A stretch of 64,000 nt of DNA from assembly GCA_963995525.1 (NCBI GenBank), contig OZ023209.1:11959341-12023340 (forward strand), given 5' to 3'. This stretch comes from Escarpia spicata (lineage: Eukaryota; Annelida; Polychaeta; Sabellida; Siboglinidae). This document shows, in pieces, positions 36,500 through 49,235 of the stretch. A program made the translations under genes and the position numbers. The notes below the pieces were generated by a model that saw nothing but the letters and a program-made list of their open reading frames with translations, was not told the origin of the DNA and did no database searches. The stretch's first letter is position 1, and each line of letters starts with the position of its first letter.

Positions 36500-39400
36500 A
36501 TGATGTTGAGGTGTTGTGCTTGGCAGTAGATTCTACCACAGCTGTTTTATTGTTACAAGTTTGGCGTATTTCAATTCAAGGAACGTTTTTCATATTTCTC
36601 AGGTGCATGTATAGAGGTACAGACATTACGTGGGACGTTTACATTTTACTTGAAAAGTATTACTGTTGCCGGACTGTTATGGTTTTTAATCGACATTTGT
36701 CTACACTTGAGTTGAAAATTGGTTGCAAACTTGTCGAGCAGGACGTTGTGGTCTATTCTTGGATAACACCGGACCACGAACAACTTTTGTGCAACCGCCG
36801 ATGATATGCAGTGACGAACGACGCACTTCAGCATGAGTGTGTGTCAACAATGGCATCAGTGGTGCGTTGTTCTAGGACACATCTGTGTTCAACTGCCGCC
36901 AATGCAACCAGGTATACCAGATTTCCGGTGACCTGCTGTGTGAATCTTCTACTTCACCAACTATGCATCTTCAAGCGTTCGTCTACGAGACGTAAACACC
37001 GTGGCGGTCGTAAAGTTGCAAAACAGATCGGGACAACAATTCACTACGCAAGAGTACCGGCGTTCCGACAACCAAGCCGAATTGTAATAATTTAATAACT
37101 GTACCATAGTATAAGCAGGTACAGCGCGATCAAGGCGTACGAGTATGCTACGTTAACGCACAATCGTGTCGGAAAAAACACTCGCCATTGCGGATTATAT
37201 ACTTGAAAACCATCTCGACGTGATGGCGATATGTGAAACGTGGTTAAAGCCTTCGAGCGACGCCAGTCTGATTACAGACAATGTACCAAATGGATATTCC
37301 ATGAAGCAAACGTCTCGCGTTACCGACAAAGGGGGCGGTGTCACTATTATCGTTTGAACACATAGAGTGCCGGCTGAAAACACCTACGTCATCCATCAGA
37401 ATCGTTGCTATTTACCACCCGCCGTCATCAATGAAAAATGGCTTATCAACAACTGTGTTTTTTAAAGAATGGAACCGTTTCATCGACCAGCATGCCATAA
37501 AACCTTGACCTCTGATTATCATGGGAGATTTGAATTTTCATATTGACAACGCTGCAAATGTTGATGCACGGCGACATGTCAATTCTGTGAATGCCACAGG
37601 AATGGTGTTGCATGTTCGCGGGCCAACCCACAGGAAAGGACACACTTTGGATGTACTCATGACCCGCAGCATGGACGAACACCTTGTTCGAGATGTTATC
37701 GTTACGGATATGGGACTTTCTGACTACTTTGCGATGAGTTTCATCATAGACATTGTTCAACATCGCACTGGCTTGATGAAAATCAAATATCGCAAGTTAC
37801 GCACCATTGATGCAATGTCTTTTCGACATAACATTCCCCTGTTCCGTTGTGATGATCTTGACTTGCTGAGCGTAGAAGAACTGATTGATCAATACGATCA
37901 TATGCTGGTCAGCTTAGTTAATTCGCACGCGTCCGTTGTTGCAGGCAGATAAATACAAGACTGGTTGCATCTCGCCATTAATCAAGAAGGCTGGACTAAA
38001 TCCAGAACCAATACAGAAATATCGACCTGTATCGAATCTGACATTTCTCTCTAAAGTAATCGAGCGCGTTGTAGCAAAACAGCTAAATGTCCAAATGCAA
38101 GAGAACAACTTGCACGACCAGTTTCAATTGGCATATCGATAAGATCACTCAACTGAAACGGCTCTGCTTAAAGTACACAATAACATTCTGTCTGCAGTAG
38201 ACCGTGGCTGTGTTGTTGTGTTGGTTATGCTTGACTTGACCGCCGCTTTCGACACCATTGACCGCGGCATTCTATTGAGCAGACTCACTCACAGATTCGG
38301 TGTCACTGGCGCTGCGCTTGAGTGGTTCAGATCTTACTTGTCCGTTCGGCATCAAGTCGTTCGTATTGAAAGTGTCAAATTCTCCCCAACTGCTGTGCCG
38401 TTTTGTGTACCGCAAGGACCCGTACTCGGGCCATTGCTGTTCACTGCATATATCACACCACTTGGCGACGTTATATTAAGACATTCGGCTAGGTTTATTA
38501 ACCTTATGCCGACGACACGCAACTTTATGTTTCGTTTTGTCCTGGTGGAGATGGCCAACTGAACTCAATGGGTCGTTTGTGCTGTTGCCTAGAAGAAATT
38601 TGCGAATGGTCTCGGACCAATGTACTAAAATTAAATGATCAGAAGACGGATGTCATGGTGCTTGGTACTAAGCAGAAGTTGCCACTGCTAAAGGAGATTC
38701 GTATTTTTGACTCGACTTTGACTTCGTCTTCAAGTGCGCGCAACCTGGGCGTTGCATTTGATCAATCCCTCAACATGACTAACCACATAAGTGTCATTTG
38801 CCGAACAGCGTATATGCACCTCCACAACATCAGTCGTATCAGGCGATTCCTCACAACATATGCGACTAAGCCACTTTTGCACGCTTTCGTCATATCTAGA
38901 TTGGACACGGGAACGCGCTACTGGCTGGACTACCACGTGACCTCAGAACTCGGAATCAAATTATTTGACGTATAAATACGATACATATACAACGAATAAC
39001 GCTAGTAATAAATAAGGCCGGGAGATTCCCGTTAAGATATATAATATCGCTAGCACAGGAGCCACCCCATAAATATAAACAAACATAAAATTTACATATT
39101 CACAAACTCCAGCGAATCAAAAACATGTCAGCCAGAATCATTACGTTCACACCTCGCCGTGACCACATAAGTCCAGTTCTAAAAGAACTACACTAGCTGC
39201 CAATCAAATGCCGAATCGACTTTAAACTACTCCTTAATATTGTTCAGATGTCTGAACGGGACGGCGCCGCTGTATCTTGCCAACCTGATAACCAGACACT
39301 GTCCCGGACGCACACGTTCATCTGAACAACTTTTGCTTGAAGTTCCACGAACGAACCCGGTCAGTTTAGGAGACATGTCCTTTCGTGTGATTGGACCTCG

Positions 39401-39540
39401 ACTATGGAATGCACTGCCCATTGCTATAAAATGCAGCAGAACTCTGTCGGCGTTCAGAAAGACACTAAAGACGCACACATGTTCAAAGCCCAATACTGCT
39501 GACATTTTTAACATTTCATTTCATTTGGGGACATTTTACT
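36500..39540 (+). mobile_element. L2-like LINE, copy K, with 5' region
   Basis: The 5' part has KRSSTRRKHRGGRKVAKQIG (36970-37030). Endonuclease blocks follow: LDVMAICETWLKP (37215-37260), GDLNFHID (37523-37545) and GPTHRKGHTLDVL. A deletion near 37945 jumps into RT, which reads KYRPVSNLTFLSKVIERVV, LDLTAAFDTIDR, PQGPVLGPLLF and, in a shifted frame near 38505, YADDTQLY. The thumb (38568-38940) is interrupted by a tail repeat at 38940-39110. It resumes with LNGTAPLYLANLI and GPRLWNALPIAIK, ending near 39510. Several frameshifts and stops (TGA near 37357, TAA near 38140) are present. Confidence 0.87.
38940..39110 (-). mobile_element. RTE-type tail repeat inside LINE K
   Basis: Read on the minus strand it begins GGCTCCTGTGCTAGCGATAT and ends with AATTTGATTCCGAGTTCTGAG. 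It matches 53114-53275 closely and 9050-9150 weakly. It splits the thumb of LINE K, so it arrived later. The ending resembles RTE 3' tails. Confidence 0.75.
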
Positions 39541-39551
39541 GCACATCTTAC

Positions 39552-40077
<526 letters not shown>

Positions 40078-40400
40078 TATATGTTCTTTTATGACATGGC
40101 ATGCAGTCCTGCTCAAAGCACTTTACAATTCACCCCCTGGCAAAACTGTTCAATTGAAGACCATCTCGGCTTATCTGGGACGCCGTCGGATAAACTGCAA
40201 TTGGTGCGAGAATATTATTCGTTCAAAGATACCTTCCGATGTCTATATTATATAGCTTTATACTCACTCATACAGCTGAGTGAACTGAGACAGCGTGGAG
40301 TGAATGAACTCGCACAAAGTTCGAAACGGCATCAAAACGATTCGATTGAGAGTGCGATGCTCTGAGTGCCGCCACCGCGTCCTACGTGTCCCGCAACAGC
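40078..40400 (-). mobile_element. tRNA-derived SINE, degraded
   Basis: On the minus strand: a GTTCACTCAGCTGTATGAGT central block (40262-40283) and an AAAGTGCTTTGAGCAGGACTG-like tail near 40106-40125. The B box is hard to see. It belongs to the family at 2145 and 48741. Confidence 0.6.
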
Positions 40401-40744
40401 CTAATTTAATTCATATCTCATGCAAATATCCTACTGAGTGTGATTATGACTTTATGCTATAGGTATTTAAAATTAGCGTTTGTTCGTTCTTTATCAACTG
40501 ACATCCTTTAGCTGCACACTTGACACTTTACAAAAAGCTGCATAAATTAAGTAAAACTATAAAATATAGATTTTTTTTTAAACAGTGTAAAAGAATTGGT
40601 TTAAACATAACAAATAAATAAATACATAGAAGGTACATTTATAATACACACACATGAATCACATTTTACGAATAAATCATTAGTATATCAATGTCATTAA
40701 AACGAGAGCGTGACTCGAACACATCAGTCGCACGTACGCCAGTT
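40401..40744. other. LINE 3' UTR or intergenic sequence
   Basis: Probably includes the 3' UTR of minus-strand LINE L (AATAAATAAATA near 40611). No gene is seen. Confidence 0.4.
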
Positions 40745-40932
40745 TAAAGAGACGTTTTTAAATATATCTTGAAACAGCTGAGAGTGTTCAGTTGTTTAAT
40801 GTTCTCAGGCAAGTGGTTCCACAGTATGGCCGCGTGTCTCCTGAAACAACGTTCACCATAAGTTACTGTCCGCAGCACAGATACGACGAAAAATGACTTC
40901 TGTTGATCTTAAGGTACGAGTAGGTTGATGTT

Positions 40933-43101
40933 TCTGCATCAGGGCGTTTTTTTAATGTTCAATAGGGGGGGCAAAGTCCTAAATGGGCGGCACGTCTATT
41001 GGGTAAAAAGGGCAGTTTATGCATGCATTAATGAATGTGTACATAACCCTTAGGCATGTACGAAAGCTTAATATAATGTGTCGTTATCTTTGTATCCATG
41101 TATTTGGACAGTTAGTGCCAAGGACTTTCAATAGTGGACAAAGTCGTCTAACATGGAATTGTACGAAGGAACACGGGGGCATTCCTTAAAGTTGTATAAA
41201 ACAGGAGTAAACACTTGTGGCGCCTACGGCTAGTGACAACTGCATCTTGGTATGAAAATAAATGTTACACGTATATCCTAGAAACATGTTTTATTACAAC
41301 CAATACATGCAGTAGTCATTGAAACCGCATACGTATCCTGCAAGTCAGAACGTTTGATAGTTGTCTCAATTTGACTAGACGAGTCCCGTTTCGCGCGTGA
41401 ATCTCCTAACGAATTCACGCTGTCTGAAGACGTCCCAGTCTGGAGCCCAGCATCTTCTTGTCTTCTCCAAGAATTTGATGGCAGCGGCTCTAGAGTCATA
41501 GTAGGCGGTGCCCACACCATTCAGTGCCACCATGAGTCGGGCATTTCTCGTGTCCTCACTCATACTGGTGCGGTGATTATCGACCACGAGGTTGTGGTGG
41601 CTCACGATCTTTCGGTCTGCATAAAGTGAGGGCTCGTGCACGCCAGAGATGCCAACACCTTCTGAACTGAACCTGTTGCGACTGGCAGAAGTTGGCGCAG
41701 TCTGACAGTCAACTTACAGCCTACATCACAACCATCAGGCAAGAATGGCACATTCATCACGTTTTCCCACTGCTCGGCTGCCCAGTCCGCAAAATCAAAT
41801 GCCTCATCCGGGAAAAGGCGCCTAACGACGCGCACACCATGCTCAACGAATGACCTCAGACTGCGTGACATCACTAACACATTCACGTCTTTGATGACGT
41901 CCTCCTGCTCCGGATGCATGCGTTCAGACAGGTATTCGTGCGATGCTTGCACGACCTCCAACTTGATTGCTCGTCTGTAGCGGTGGTTTGTACAAACGAA
42001 CTGGTGATTACACTTTCGTTGTGTCAGGTCCTCTTTTGTGTTATCGGTTGGACAACTCACTTTCTCCTCCCTTCTTCCCGGGAATGGTCCATCCCTCATT
42101 AGGTTAAATTTCTTGATTGCCGCATCAGTCACAGGGGGGAGATCGCTGATGAACAAATCACTCCTTTGCAACTTCTTCTGGAGTGTTTCAAATATCTCCA
42201 GGATGTCACCCCTCAGTGCGGTGATCCACGTTTGTTGGTGGTTCCAGGTTCTCATGAACCCTTTGGCTTCAGCCTTCTCCTTTCTCTCGCTGGTATTTTC
42301 TGGCGCCTGCATCTGTTCCCACACCATAATGCAAGCTGGTAGGTTGTTCAGCACAGCATCAACCAGCTGCAGCTCGTGTTGGGCAAACCTGACATCGTGG
42401 TGCCGGGGGAACTGTTTGACATTCCCGGCCTGCGCTGACAACATCTTCATCCGTATCGGCGTCCGGAAGAATCGTACGAGTCCCAGTAGATTGGACTTCC
42501 AGATTCCCAACTCAGGTATGGTGCTGACGACGGACTCAATGGCTAAGTCAGACCGGTTCGCAGCACACCAGAATGTTGCCAAACCTCTCTGCATTTGGTC
42601 AGCAAGCAGACGCCATAGTCCACCTTATCTGCCGGTGTTTGCTGCCTCGCCGTCAGTGGTGACACCAACCAGCTTTGTGTCTTTACCTCCTATCAGATCC
42701 AGAGCTTTGTTCACCGCTTCAAGTAGTTCAGGGGCTCCGCTCTTCTCTGGCGAATGCATGACAACGAACGCCCCATATCCATATCAGTAAATTTGTATTT
42801 TGTAGACATATTGCCCTTTGGAACAAAATGGCTTTGTACGTTAGAAACGCCTTGTTTCAAGTCGAATGTAAACCTCACCATCTAACTTGAAAATTGTAAC
42901 CTGGCATCTAGTTACGGAACAGGAAATATAACTAAATACGCCTTTTTGAAAATGCTCGATGACTCTCTGAGCCATATATCTCGGTAAAATGGTATTGTGT
43001 AGTCATATTACCCCTCTGCTACTTGGTTTTCATTATTATACCCCAGTGTAAATCACGCAATGCCCCCCACTTTGTACGTTAAAAAATGCCCTGGTCTGCA
43101 C
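40933..43101. mobile_element. Complete hAT transposon with TIRs and target duplication
   Basis: The element spans 40941-43093. It begins CAGGGCGTTTTTTTAATGTT and ends with the near complement of CAGGGCATTTTTTAACGTAC. The flanking 8-base copies TTCTGCAT (40933-40940) and GTCTGCAC (43094-43101) agree at six central bases. Removing the element restores the L2-like LINE reading at SDIVQ/T, which independently fixes the borders. It carries a minus-strand transposase relic. Confidence 0.9.
41374..42795 (-). pseudogene. hAT-like transposase (ZNF862/KIAA1586-like), decayed
   Basis: The minus-strand reading starts near 42790 with DLIGGKDTKLVGVTTDGEAA, in which D of TTDGE is a candidate catalytic residue. 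It then has an in-frame TAA before GGLWRLL. The 330-residue frame 42594-41602 begins QRGLATFWCAANRSDLAIES and contains FFRTPIRMKML and RHHDVRFAQHELQLVDAVL, as in the hAT catalytic and insertion domains. A frameshift near 41630 leads to the C-terminal dimerisation region (ALNGVGTAYYDSRAAAIKFL, 41540-41450). It resembles host-domesticated KIAA1586/ZNF862-like proteins, but its place between TIRs shows it is the transposase of this element. Stop and frameshift make it inactive. Confidence 0.8.
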
Positions 43102-45554
43102 AATGTCACTCGTGTATGCCGGTGCCAATCGGTTGAGCAGTTTATAAGTACAAGTGTTGACCTTAAAGCTAAGCCGGTATTTCAATGGCAGCCAATGTAG
43201 TTCGCTCTTGCGTGTCCTGGTGATTAGGCGAGCAGCGCATTTCTGTATACCTGAGGCAAACCTTACAGCAGCGCGTTACCATAGTCCAGGCGAGATGTTA
43301 CCAGTGCCTGGACTAGAATCTCACAGGCGTCATTTGCGATGCATTGTCTGACTTTACCAATATTTCGGATGTGGTAGAAACAGGACTAGGAGATCGCATT
43401 CACCTGTTTCTTCATTGTCAAGCCGCTGTCCATTCTAACTCCAAGATTTCTCACGGATTGCACAGCGTGTAGCAGTCTGACCCGATCATGAGGGACAAGT
43501 CATTCACCTGATGAATTCGGTGTTTGTTCAATTTTAACATGTTTCTATTCATCCACCCGCCAACAACCGCCTCACAGGCTTTTATGGCTGACCTTTCACT
43601 AGCCCAGTTCTCGTCGTGCTTGATGGATAAATATATTTGTGTATCGTCTGCATAACAGTGGTAACGAAGATTATCGTTATTCACTATATCTCCAACTGAT
43701 TTACTGTACATGCAGTACAGTTTCGGTCCCAAAACAGATCCTTGTCGCACGCCGCAATATAGATGTGCGTTAAACGAAGTTGCGAAGCCCAACCAATACA
43801 CATTGTGTTCTGCCGCTAATGTAGGATCTCATCCAATCCAGGGCTTCTGCAGTCACGCCAAATGAGTGTTAAAAAGGCTTTATTATGATGCCATGGTTGA
43901 TGACGTCAAACGCACTGCACAGATCCAGCATGACCAGGACGACTACATGTTTTTGATCAAGAGTTTTTGCGATGTCGTTCTGGACTTTCACTAGAGCTGA
44001 CTCGGTTGAGTAATCATTGCGGTACGCCGATTGGTGAATATCGTGTAGATTGTTGATGTCATATGATTTTTTTAAACGGTTTTCAACCATTTTCTCGAAA
44101 AGTTTCGACACGCATGGTGGGTTTTAAACAGGCCAATAATTATTCAGAACTTCCTTATCGAGGCCCGGTTTTTTAAACAATGGTCTCACAGTTGCACGTT
44201 TGAAACACACGGGTACCACTGACGCTGCCAATGATTTGTTCATAACGGCTGTAATCAACGGCACGAAATGATCCAGACACTGTATCAAAAGCCACGTAGG
44301 AATCGGGTCTGTATCACATGACTTGTTGGGTGAGTTTGTGATTATTCGCTTCACCTCATCATGGGTGGCTGGCAGAAACATTTGAAGCGGGATTCCGTCA
44401 AACACGGCGTCATCGTCCAATGCTGTTTCGTAGATATCACTTGGGTTGCCGGTATCGATGTTACGTGTCCCGTATTACCCATCAAATGTCTCGTTAATTT
44501 GAACAGTTGTTTCTGATCCTTGCCGCAGTCTCTGATCTTTGTAGAAAAGAATGTTTTCTTTGCACTGATCATCAGTTTGTTAACTGCATTGCATTGCTCC
44601 CTGAACAGCTGCCGATGACGGGTGAGTTTGGTTCGCCGCCATACCCTCTCTGCTCGCCTGCGCGCGTGTTTGGCGTGTCTCAGTTCATCTGAATAGCATT
44701 GCGCGTTTGGTCTCAGTGTTATCAACTTTCTTTGCACGGGAGGGTGTTGGTTGACAACCGCTTCAATTCCCGTAGTATAGGCGTGTACAAGGTCATCTAG
44801 CGGCATATCAATGTTGTTCAAAATTGGACTTAAATCCTTGATAAATTCCGGAATACAAATGTCCCGAAGCTTCCTGAAAGTGACCTGCTGGTGAACGCTG
44901 TCTGGCTTCGTTAAGTTAATTGTAAAACACACAGCCATATTGTAGCCGGGAGGGTTGCCCTTTGTGTCATCAAGACAAGGCCCAGAAACTGTTGGCATCC
45001 GGATCAACAAGGTACTAATGTCTCGGGTGATGACTACGTCCAAGGTATGGCCCATCTTGTGTGTGGGTCCCACCACGTGTTGTACCAATTCGTGAGCCTC
45101 CAACGTGCCATTGAAGCGCACCGCATCTGCATCATTAAAGTTGTCGATGTGGAAATTAAGGTCACCTGTTATGATTACATCGTTGGTTATAAGAGCAAGG
45201 CGGTCCAAGTACAAACACGACTCGTCAAAAAACACACTGTTCTTAAAACCGCATCGTTTAGAGGGAGGCGGACGGTAAACGATGAGTCCATATGTTCGAA
45301 ATGTGTCTAAGCCTAAAGCTTTGCAGCCGCTTCGTGAACTTACATGGTCCTGTTGCCGTATCGCATTCACTGCTGAACTAGGGTAGTCCACATGTCGAAG
45401 TCATCGTGACCGTTTACTGCAACAACAAGAAAGCGATGTAATAATAATAATAAGAAAACAAAAAACGAAGAAAACATCTGTAGTTACAACATCTCGTTTG
45501 TCTGTACCAATTATCGTATACTATTTAAGATCTGTACCATTACATACCAATCGT

Positions 45555-45960
45555 TGTCCAGTAAGCAACCATCTTATTTGCATTCTCTGTTTACTCCTGT
45601 CAGAAAACCTATCCAGCTTCGATCATCTAGTTCTGACCTACTTTTTATTCCTAGAGTCAACATTAACATTGGAACTAGAGCTTTTTCTACTGCTCTTTGG
45701 AATATGCTCCCTCTTAGTGTTAGATCAGTTGAAAATATTACAAAATACCGTCTTCATTTAAAAACTTATCTTTACAATCTTGCTTATCCACTATAGCTCC
45801 CTAGCGCCTTGACCCATCTGTTGACAACTGGAATACTGTTAATGGATTTTGAGACTGACCAATCCTTTTGTTTTTATGAGCCTCTGAGCTTGGTGATTTA
45901 GGTGATTTGATCCAATGATTTAGGCGCAATAGAAGTTATCTTATTATTATTATATGTACT
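45555..45960 (+). mobile_element. LINE 3' fragment, copy N
   Basis: 45554-45796 encodes a C-terminal piece: YLHSLFTPVRKPIQLRSSSS and GTRAFSTALWNMLPLSVRSV, ending TYLYNLAYPL. A 3' UTR follows, ending in TTATTATTATTATATG. This is the pattern of L2/CR1 tails. Confidence 0.75.
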
Positions 45961-47639
45961 GCCGCGGAACTACTTCGAATTAGTACGCCTCTGGTTGTCA
46001 AGTGGGAAAAAGTGATGTCATCACCAATTGTTAATACGTCAATCCATAGCTACGCAGTGTGCAACTTCCTGTAAATGTCGCGCCAGTATAAGCATGCGCC
46101 AATTCTATGTTGCACATTCACGACAAGCGTCCATCCTCGCGCGCCTTGGGACACCGGTTGCGAATCACCATAACTGACATAGGCGGATCCAGGGGAGGCC
46201 TGAGGGCACGTGCTCCCTACTCTTTTGGTCTCGCGATGCCTCCATTAGAGTGGACTGCCCCATACATCTTTGTAATGTGCCCCCGTTATGTGCCCCTTAG
46301 ACTTTGGAATGTGGCCCCGCATAGGTTAGTCTCAAGGAGGTGCAATTGGAAGTTTTTGGTGAGCTTCCGAAATTGTGAATAAATGTTTAACAGCATCCCT
46401 CATCGTATTCCGATCTCATGATCCGACGTGGTGTTGAAGCTTTGGCAAACAATTCTTCAACAATACCCTCCACGCTATCTCTTCCAATGTCAAGATCCGA
46501 CAGCACGACGGCGGAGTGGCGACATCGCGATAACTCGACAGCGGAGTCATGCTGAAGCCCCGGCTCAGCCTATCCAATACGAATTTGGTTCAGTGGAGGT
46601 TTTATGGCGATCCTCAAGGGGGTACCTTTGGAAGTTCCCCTAGACTATTCTCTATGGGTCCGTCCCTGACTGGGTCACGAGCCTCACGGTCAGGAGCTCC
46701 CGGAGCGCCGATGAAAAAACCAAGGACCAGAGCTCCCGGGGGCTCACTGAAGTGAGAAAAAATTCCTTGACTCCGAGCTTATGGGGCGCAAGAATAAAAT
46801 CATTCCATGGTCCCAAGATCCAGGGTAATCAGGTTAGAACAACGTTTATTCCAGGGCCCAGAGCTCCTTGTTTTTTGGTGGGGGTCTCACAATTCAAACC
46901 TGCTCCAGAGACCCAATATATCTTGGTCCGCCTCTGAGCCCGCAGATATAATGTTTCGTCTTTTGCACCAATTTTTAAACTTACATAATGTGTGAAACAA
47001 GTTTATATTGGTGTTCAGGAGTGACATAGATGCGGGATGTTGATTCACTGGAAATTTATATTTAAAAGATGGACGATCTCCGAATGCAAATTGAAATGCA
47101 AGGAACTATAAAACCAGGCGGACTTTATTATAGACTATGTATACACAAAGAACGACATCGATAATTTTCATACTTTGCTTAACCGCAACTTCGCTAAGAA
47201 AAACGTAGACTATGCTAAGTAGCCGGGTGGTCAGTTGTGATCGTCTAGAAACTGTCATATCGATGCATCCCTTGCAGAACGCACAGCATCGACGAAATTT
47301 ATAACTAAAGGTGTTTCCATATAAACTTTAAAGATATACTTTTAATTCTCATACCATTCAAATAAATTAGTTGATTCATATAGTCTACATGAAGGGGCCT
47401 ACGGATGTCAGAACTTGATTAATAGTGGGGGGAGGCGCCTGAGGCTCACCAAAACCGCCAATTGACAGGCCTGTTGCGTGGTTGAGGGAGGGGGTAGTGT
47501 CGGAGTCTGTCACTGTGGCGGGGGGGGGGGGTAGTGTAGGAGATTTTTCCCGGTGCCGATGGGGTAGTTTTTTGAGAGTTAATTGTTGCGGTCTCGTGTC
47601 GTTTCGCATTCTTGGCGATTTCCCAGATAGCATTTCCAA
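45961..47639. repeat. GC-rich repeat blocks, no gene
   Basis: 46182-46330 (GGCGGATCCAGGGGAGG, AGGGCACGTGCTCCC) and 46580-46940 (GGAGCTCCCGG, GGTCACGAGCC) look like ends of dispersed elements. A 13-base G run lies at 47519-47531. I find no coding evidence. Confidence 0.45.
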
Positions 47640-47830
47640 CTAGGGCCAATATTGGCCTAATGTATGTTACTATATTGGCCCAATGTTGGCAGCCAACAAG
47701 ATCGAGCCAATGTTGGTCCAACAATGGCAGTTCCGGTGCTTGTCCTAGCACTGGCCTATCAACATGTTGGCATTCCAAGCTATAAGCTGTCATTCTCTGC
47801 CAACTTTGGCCCAAGGCGGAAAATGTTATG
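47640..47830. repeat. CCAATGTTGGC-rich repeat
   Basis: Many direct and inverted copies of TTGGCC/CCAATGTTGG, including the palindrome GGGCCAATATTGGCC (about 47642-47656). It is probably a small palindromic element. Confidence 0.6.
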
Positions 47831-48415
47831 GTATCTGGGGTGTGAATGTCGTGAACCTCCAACACCGGCGATCGATATCACTGTGGGTTATCCAGCGTCT
47901 TTCTTCTTTGCAGCGCGGAGAAACTTAATTGCATCCAGAACTCGGATTCACCATTACCACTCTGCATTGATATAATCACCGGCCTGAAAGGATACACGGT
48001 GAAGCATCACCGATGAATTTTCAGTCTCGTTTGCGACGCCACCCAGCTGCCCGATGAAAATTCTGACTGCTGATCCGGACAACCGGCTCGAAAGGTAGGA
48101 CCGTGTCTTTGTAATTGTGTTGGCGTCCGTACTTCTGTTTATATTCAGTTGATCACTTAACATTGATACGGTTCGGACCATGTTTTATTTGTCACAATAT
48201 TTTCCTATTCGCGGTCAATACAATTAACAATTAGTTGTGTTTCACCCTACGAATCGTTAGTTCCGTCTGTCAAGTGCTCTCCATAAGTATTGCGCCTACA
48301 GCTATACGTCTGCGTAAATACGGTTAGAAAGGCGTCCATTATTAAAGATAGTCTACACCACTTATAGGTATGTTGACGTTGTTTTAAAACATGAATCCTT
48401 ACTTTTTGTGTCTGC
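47831..48415. other. No recognised gene
   Basis: Only short frames are present, with no recognised domain. Confidence 0.35.
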
Positions 48416-48417
48416 AA

Positions 48418-48460
48418 GACGCACCACGCACCACGCACCACGCACCACGCACCACGCAAG
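48418..48460. repeat. 7-bp tandem repeat (ACGCACC)n
   Basis: Five to six copies of ACGCACC, the last changed to ACGCAAG. Confidence 0.9.
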
Positions 48461-48486
48461 ACGCATCATGCACGCACGGGTCATTT

Positions 48487-48742
48487 TGAGAAACATTTGG
48501 AAGGCAAAACAAATAAAGCTTAACACCAAACTGAGGATATATAACTCAAATCTCAAGTCAGTATTACTCTATGGCTCGGAGACACGGTGAATTACACAGA
48601 AAATACTAAAAAAAGACTTTCATCAACAAATGCCTGCGCAGAATCCTCCATCTAAAGTGGTCAGACAAGATGCCTAATACTACACTATGGAATTGGACCA
48701 AACAACTACCAATAGAAGTCGCAATAAAGAAGATGACATTAG
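48487..48742 (+). mobile_element. LINE thumb fragment, copy M
   Basis: Across two frames it reads NTKLRIYNSNLKSVLLYGSE, then TFINKCLRRILHLKWSDKMP and TLWNWTKQLPIEVAI. This is the thumb of a LINE reverse transcriptase of yet another lineage. It is cut at both ends and directly abuts a SINE. Confidence 0.8.
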
Positions 48743-49045
48743 TGACGCAGCGATAAGAGTTCCGGACCCTCGACGGAGACAACGCGGGTTCGAATCCTAT
48801 GCGGCAGTGTTGAACCTTGGGCAAGTCCGTTTACTCAACATTGCTTCAGTTCACTCAGCTGTATGAATGAGTACTTCGCGAAAGACAGTGATGTGGATAT
48901 CTGTGTACCAATAGTCTTCGCGCATTCATTGCAATGTGACTAAATGCTTCCCAGAGAAGTCGAGATGGTGGACGTAGTAAAGTGTAATTAAAGCACTTTA
49001 AGCAGTCCCGGGGAATGGATACTGCGTTATATAAGAACATACGTT
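48741..49045 (+). mobile_element. tRNA-derived SINE, full-length example
   Basis: The head starts AGTGACGCAGCGATAAGAGT; the B box GGTTCGAATCC is at 48787-48797. The central block has TTGGGCAAGTCCGTTTACTC and CAGTTCACTCAGCTGTATGA. The tail has AAAGCACTTTAAGCAGTCCC and ends TTATATAAGAACATACG. It is the best copy here and defines the family. It follows LINE M without a gap. Confidence 0.85.
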
Positions 49046-49049
49046 TAGC

Positions 49050-49235
49050 TTTTGCATTCACTGCTCATTGCTGCAAGATAACCGGAATTGTTGCGATAGT
49101 TTATTCCTATTCTAGTTTTTATTATGAAACAAACGTGGAAACAAGGATTTGTTAGTTGTCGGTTCAACTTTTTGGAACTCGCCCACTTTCTCTTAAATTT
49201 AGGTCAGCAGGAAATCTAATAATATTTCGCCGTCG
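49050..49235 (-). repeat. Duplicated segment, copy 1, part 1
   Basis: It matches 62330-62520 (intron 1 of the intact peptide gene): CATTCACTGCTCATTGCTGC, AACAAGGATTTGTTAGTTGT, ATATTTCGCCGTCG. It is the remains of intron 1 of a third gene copy. The match ends at the SINE border, so exons 2 and 3 of this copy are missing. Confidence 0.88.

Larger units (their letters stand above)
40745..45400 (-). mobile_element. L2-like LINE, copy L, split by a hAT element
   Basis: The minus-strand coding order runs from the endonuclease (45391-44460: YGLIVYRPPPSK, TGDLNFHIDNFNDAD, GPTHKMGHTLDVV) through the linker (ARRRAERVWRRTKLTRHRQL) and RT fingers (44420-44124) to SAYRNDYSTESALVKV, VMLDLCSAFDVIN, GVRQGSVLGPKLY and YADDTQIY (43650). 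The thumb has LHWLPLKYRLSF and APAYTSDIVQ. There the frame is cut by the hAT element (40941-43093). It continues at 40932-40745 (TYGERCFRRHAAILWN, LPENIKQLNTLSCFK). Several frameshifts are present. It is from the same family as copy K. Confidence 0.88.

Noticed and set aside
46107..46755. Proline/arginine-rich frames
   Set aside because: They lie in GC-rich dispersed repeats and are not supported by any family similarity.
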